Positions 63,940-64,000 of a DNA stretch of 64,000 nt are shown one piece after another (position 1 is the stretch's first letter; the number at the start of each line of letters is the position of its first letter). The position numbers were made by a program, and so were the translations under genes. Below the pieces are notes generated by a model. That model was not told where the DNA came from. It searched no databases and was given only the letters and a program-made list of their open reading frames with translations. This DNA is from an uncultured Lachnospiraceae bacterium (lineage in GTDB: Bacteria; Bacillota; Clostridia; Lachnospirales; Lachnospiraceae): assembly GCA_900550285.1 (NCBI GenBank), contig URRW01000001.1, forward strand, positions 105,384 through 169,383. The letters are read 5' to 3'.

Positions 63940-64000
<61 letters not shown>

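Overview
The window looks like the replication-origin region of a Lachnospiraceae-type Clostridia chromosome. The core order dnaA, dnaN, S4 protein, recF, gyrB, gyrA on the minus strand, facing rpmH, rnpA, yidD, yidC, jag, mnmE, mnmG, rsmG, parA, parB on the plus strand, is the classic Firmicute origin layout. DUF3881, DUF4446, DUF4358 and DHHW proteins, and the many secreted or sugar-transport genes, point to the Lachnospiraceae. The origin lies at about 17.1-17.6 kb in a run of DnaA boxes, and two parS sites sit in front of parA at about 25.0 kb. Most housekeeping genes run away from the origin on both arms. The window ends in the first bases of a 16S rRNA gene behind a stack of tandem promoters.

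Region by region. (1) 1-8.4 kb: a carbohydrate locus controlled by a divergent LacI-family regulator. It has an oligosaccharide ABC importer (lipoprotein plus two permeases), a glycyl radical enzyme with its activase, and the start of a gene with a lectin/LamG-like end. A perfect 12-bp palindrome overlaps the start of the transporter operon. (2) 8.5-17.1 kb: gyrase, recF, dnaN and dnaA. (3) 17.1-29.9 kb: origin, rpmH to parB, serS and two conserved proteins of unknown function. (4) 29.9-31.9 kb: tRNA-Arg, then an AT-rich island with a probable structured RNA and a putative PBECR4-type nuclease, then a DUF1653 protein. (5) 31.8-35.3 kb: a heterodimeric ABC exporter on the minus strand. (6) 35.4-39.7 kb: an SGNH / DUF4358 / MBOAT / DHHW cassette, likely for acylation of a surface polymer. 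(7) 39.7-43.3 kb: an ECF sigma factor with a DUF4179 partner, a small secreted protein, a GNAT enzyme and the manganese exporter MntP. (8) 43.3-52.1 kb: a YesMN-like two-component system, a divergent sugar importer and a secreted GH16-ricin lectin glycanase, with long inverted repeats in the divergent promoter region. (9) 52.2-56.8 kb: a small membrane protein, a ferritin-like protein and two more sigma/anti-sigma pairs, one of SigV/RsiV type. (10) 56.8-64 kb: dipeptidase, TatD, RsmA, glycerophosphodiesterase, two-subunit fumarase, acyltransferase, tRNA-Ser and rRNA promoters.

The strongest candidate for something undescribed is at 30.33-31.27 kb. A good promoter is followed by about 255 bases without a convincing ORF. 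These contain a GNRA-capped hairpin at the predicted 5' end and two 31-base repeats whose stems differ by three compensatory base-pair changes around a shared loop. A strong hairpin with a poor U-tract comes next, and the PBECR4-like gene starts 15 bases after it. The order promoter, repeated RNA, leaky terminator, toxin-like ORF is that of type III toxin-antitoxin loci, but the protein is not recognisably ToxN, CptN or TenpN.
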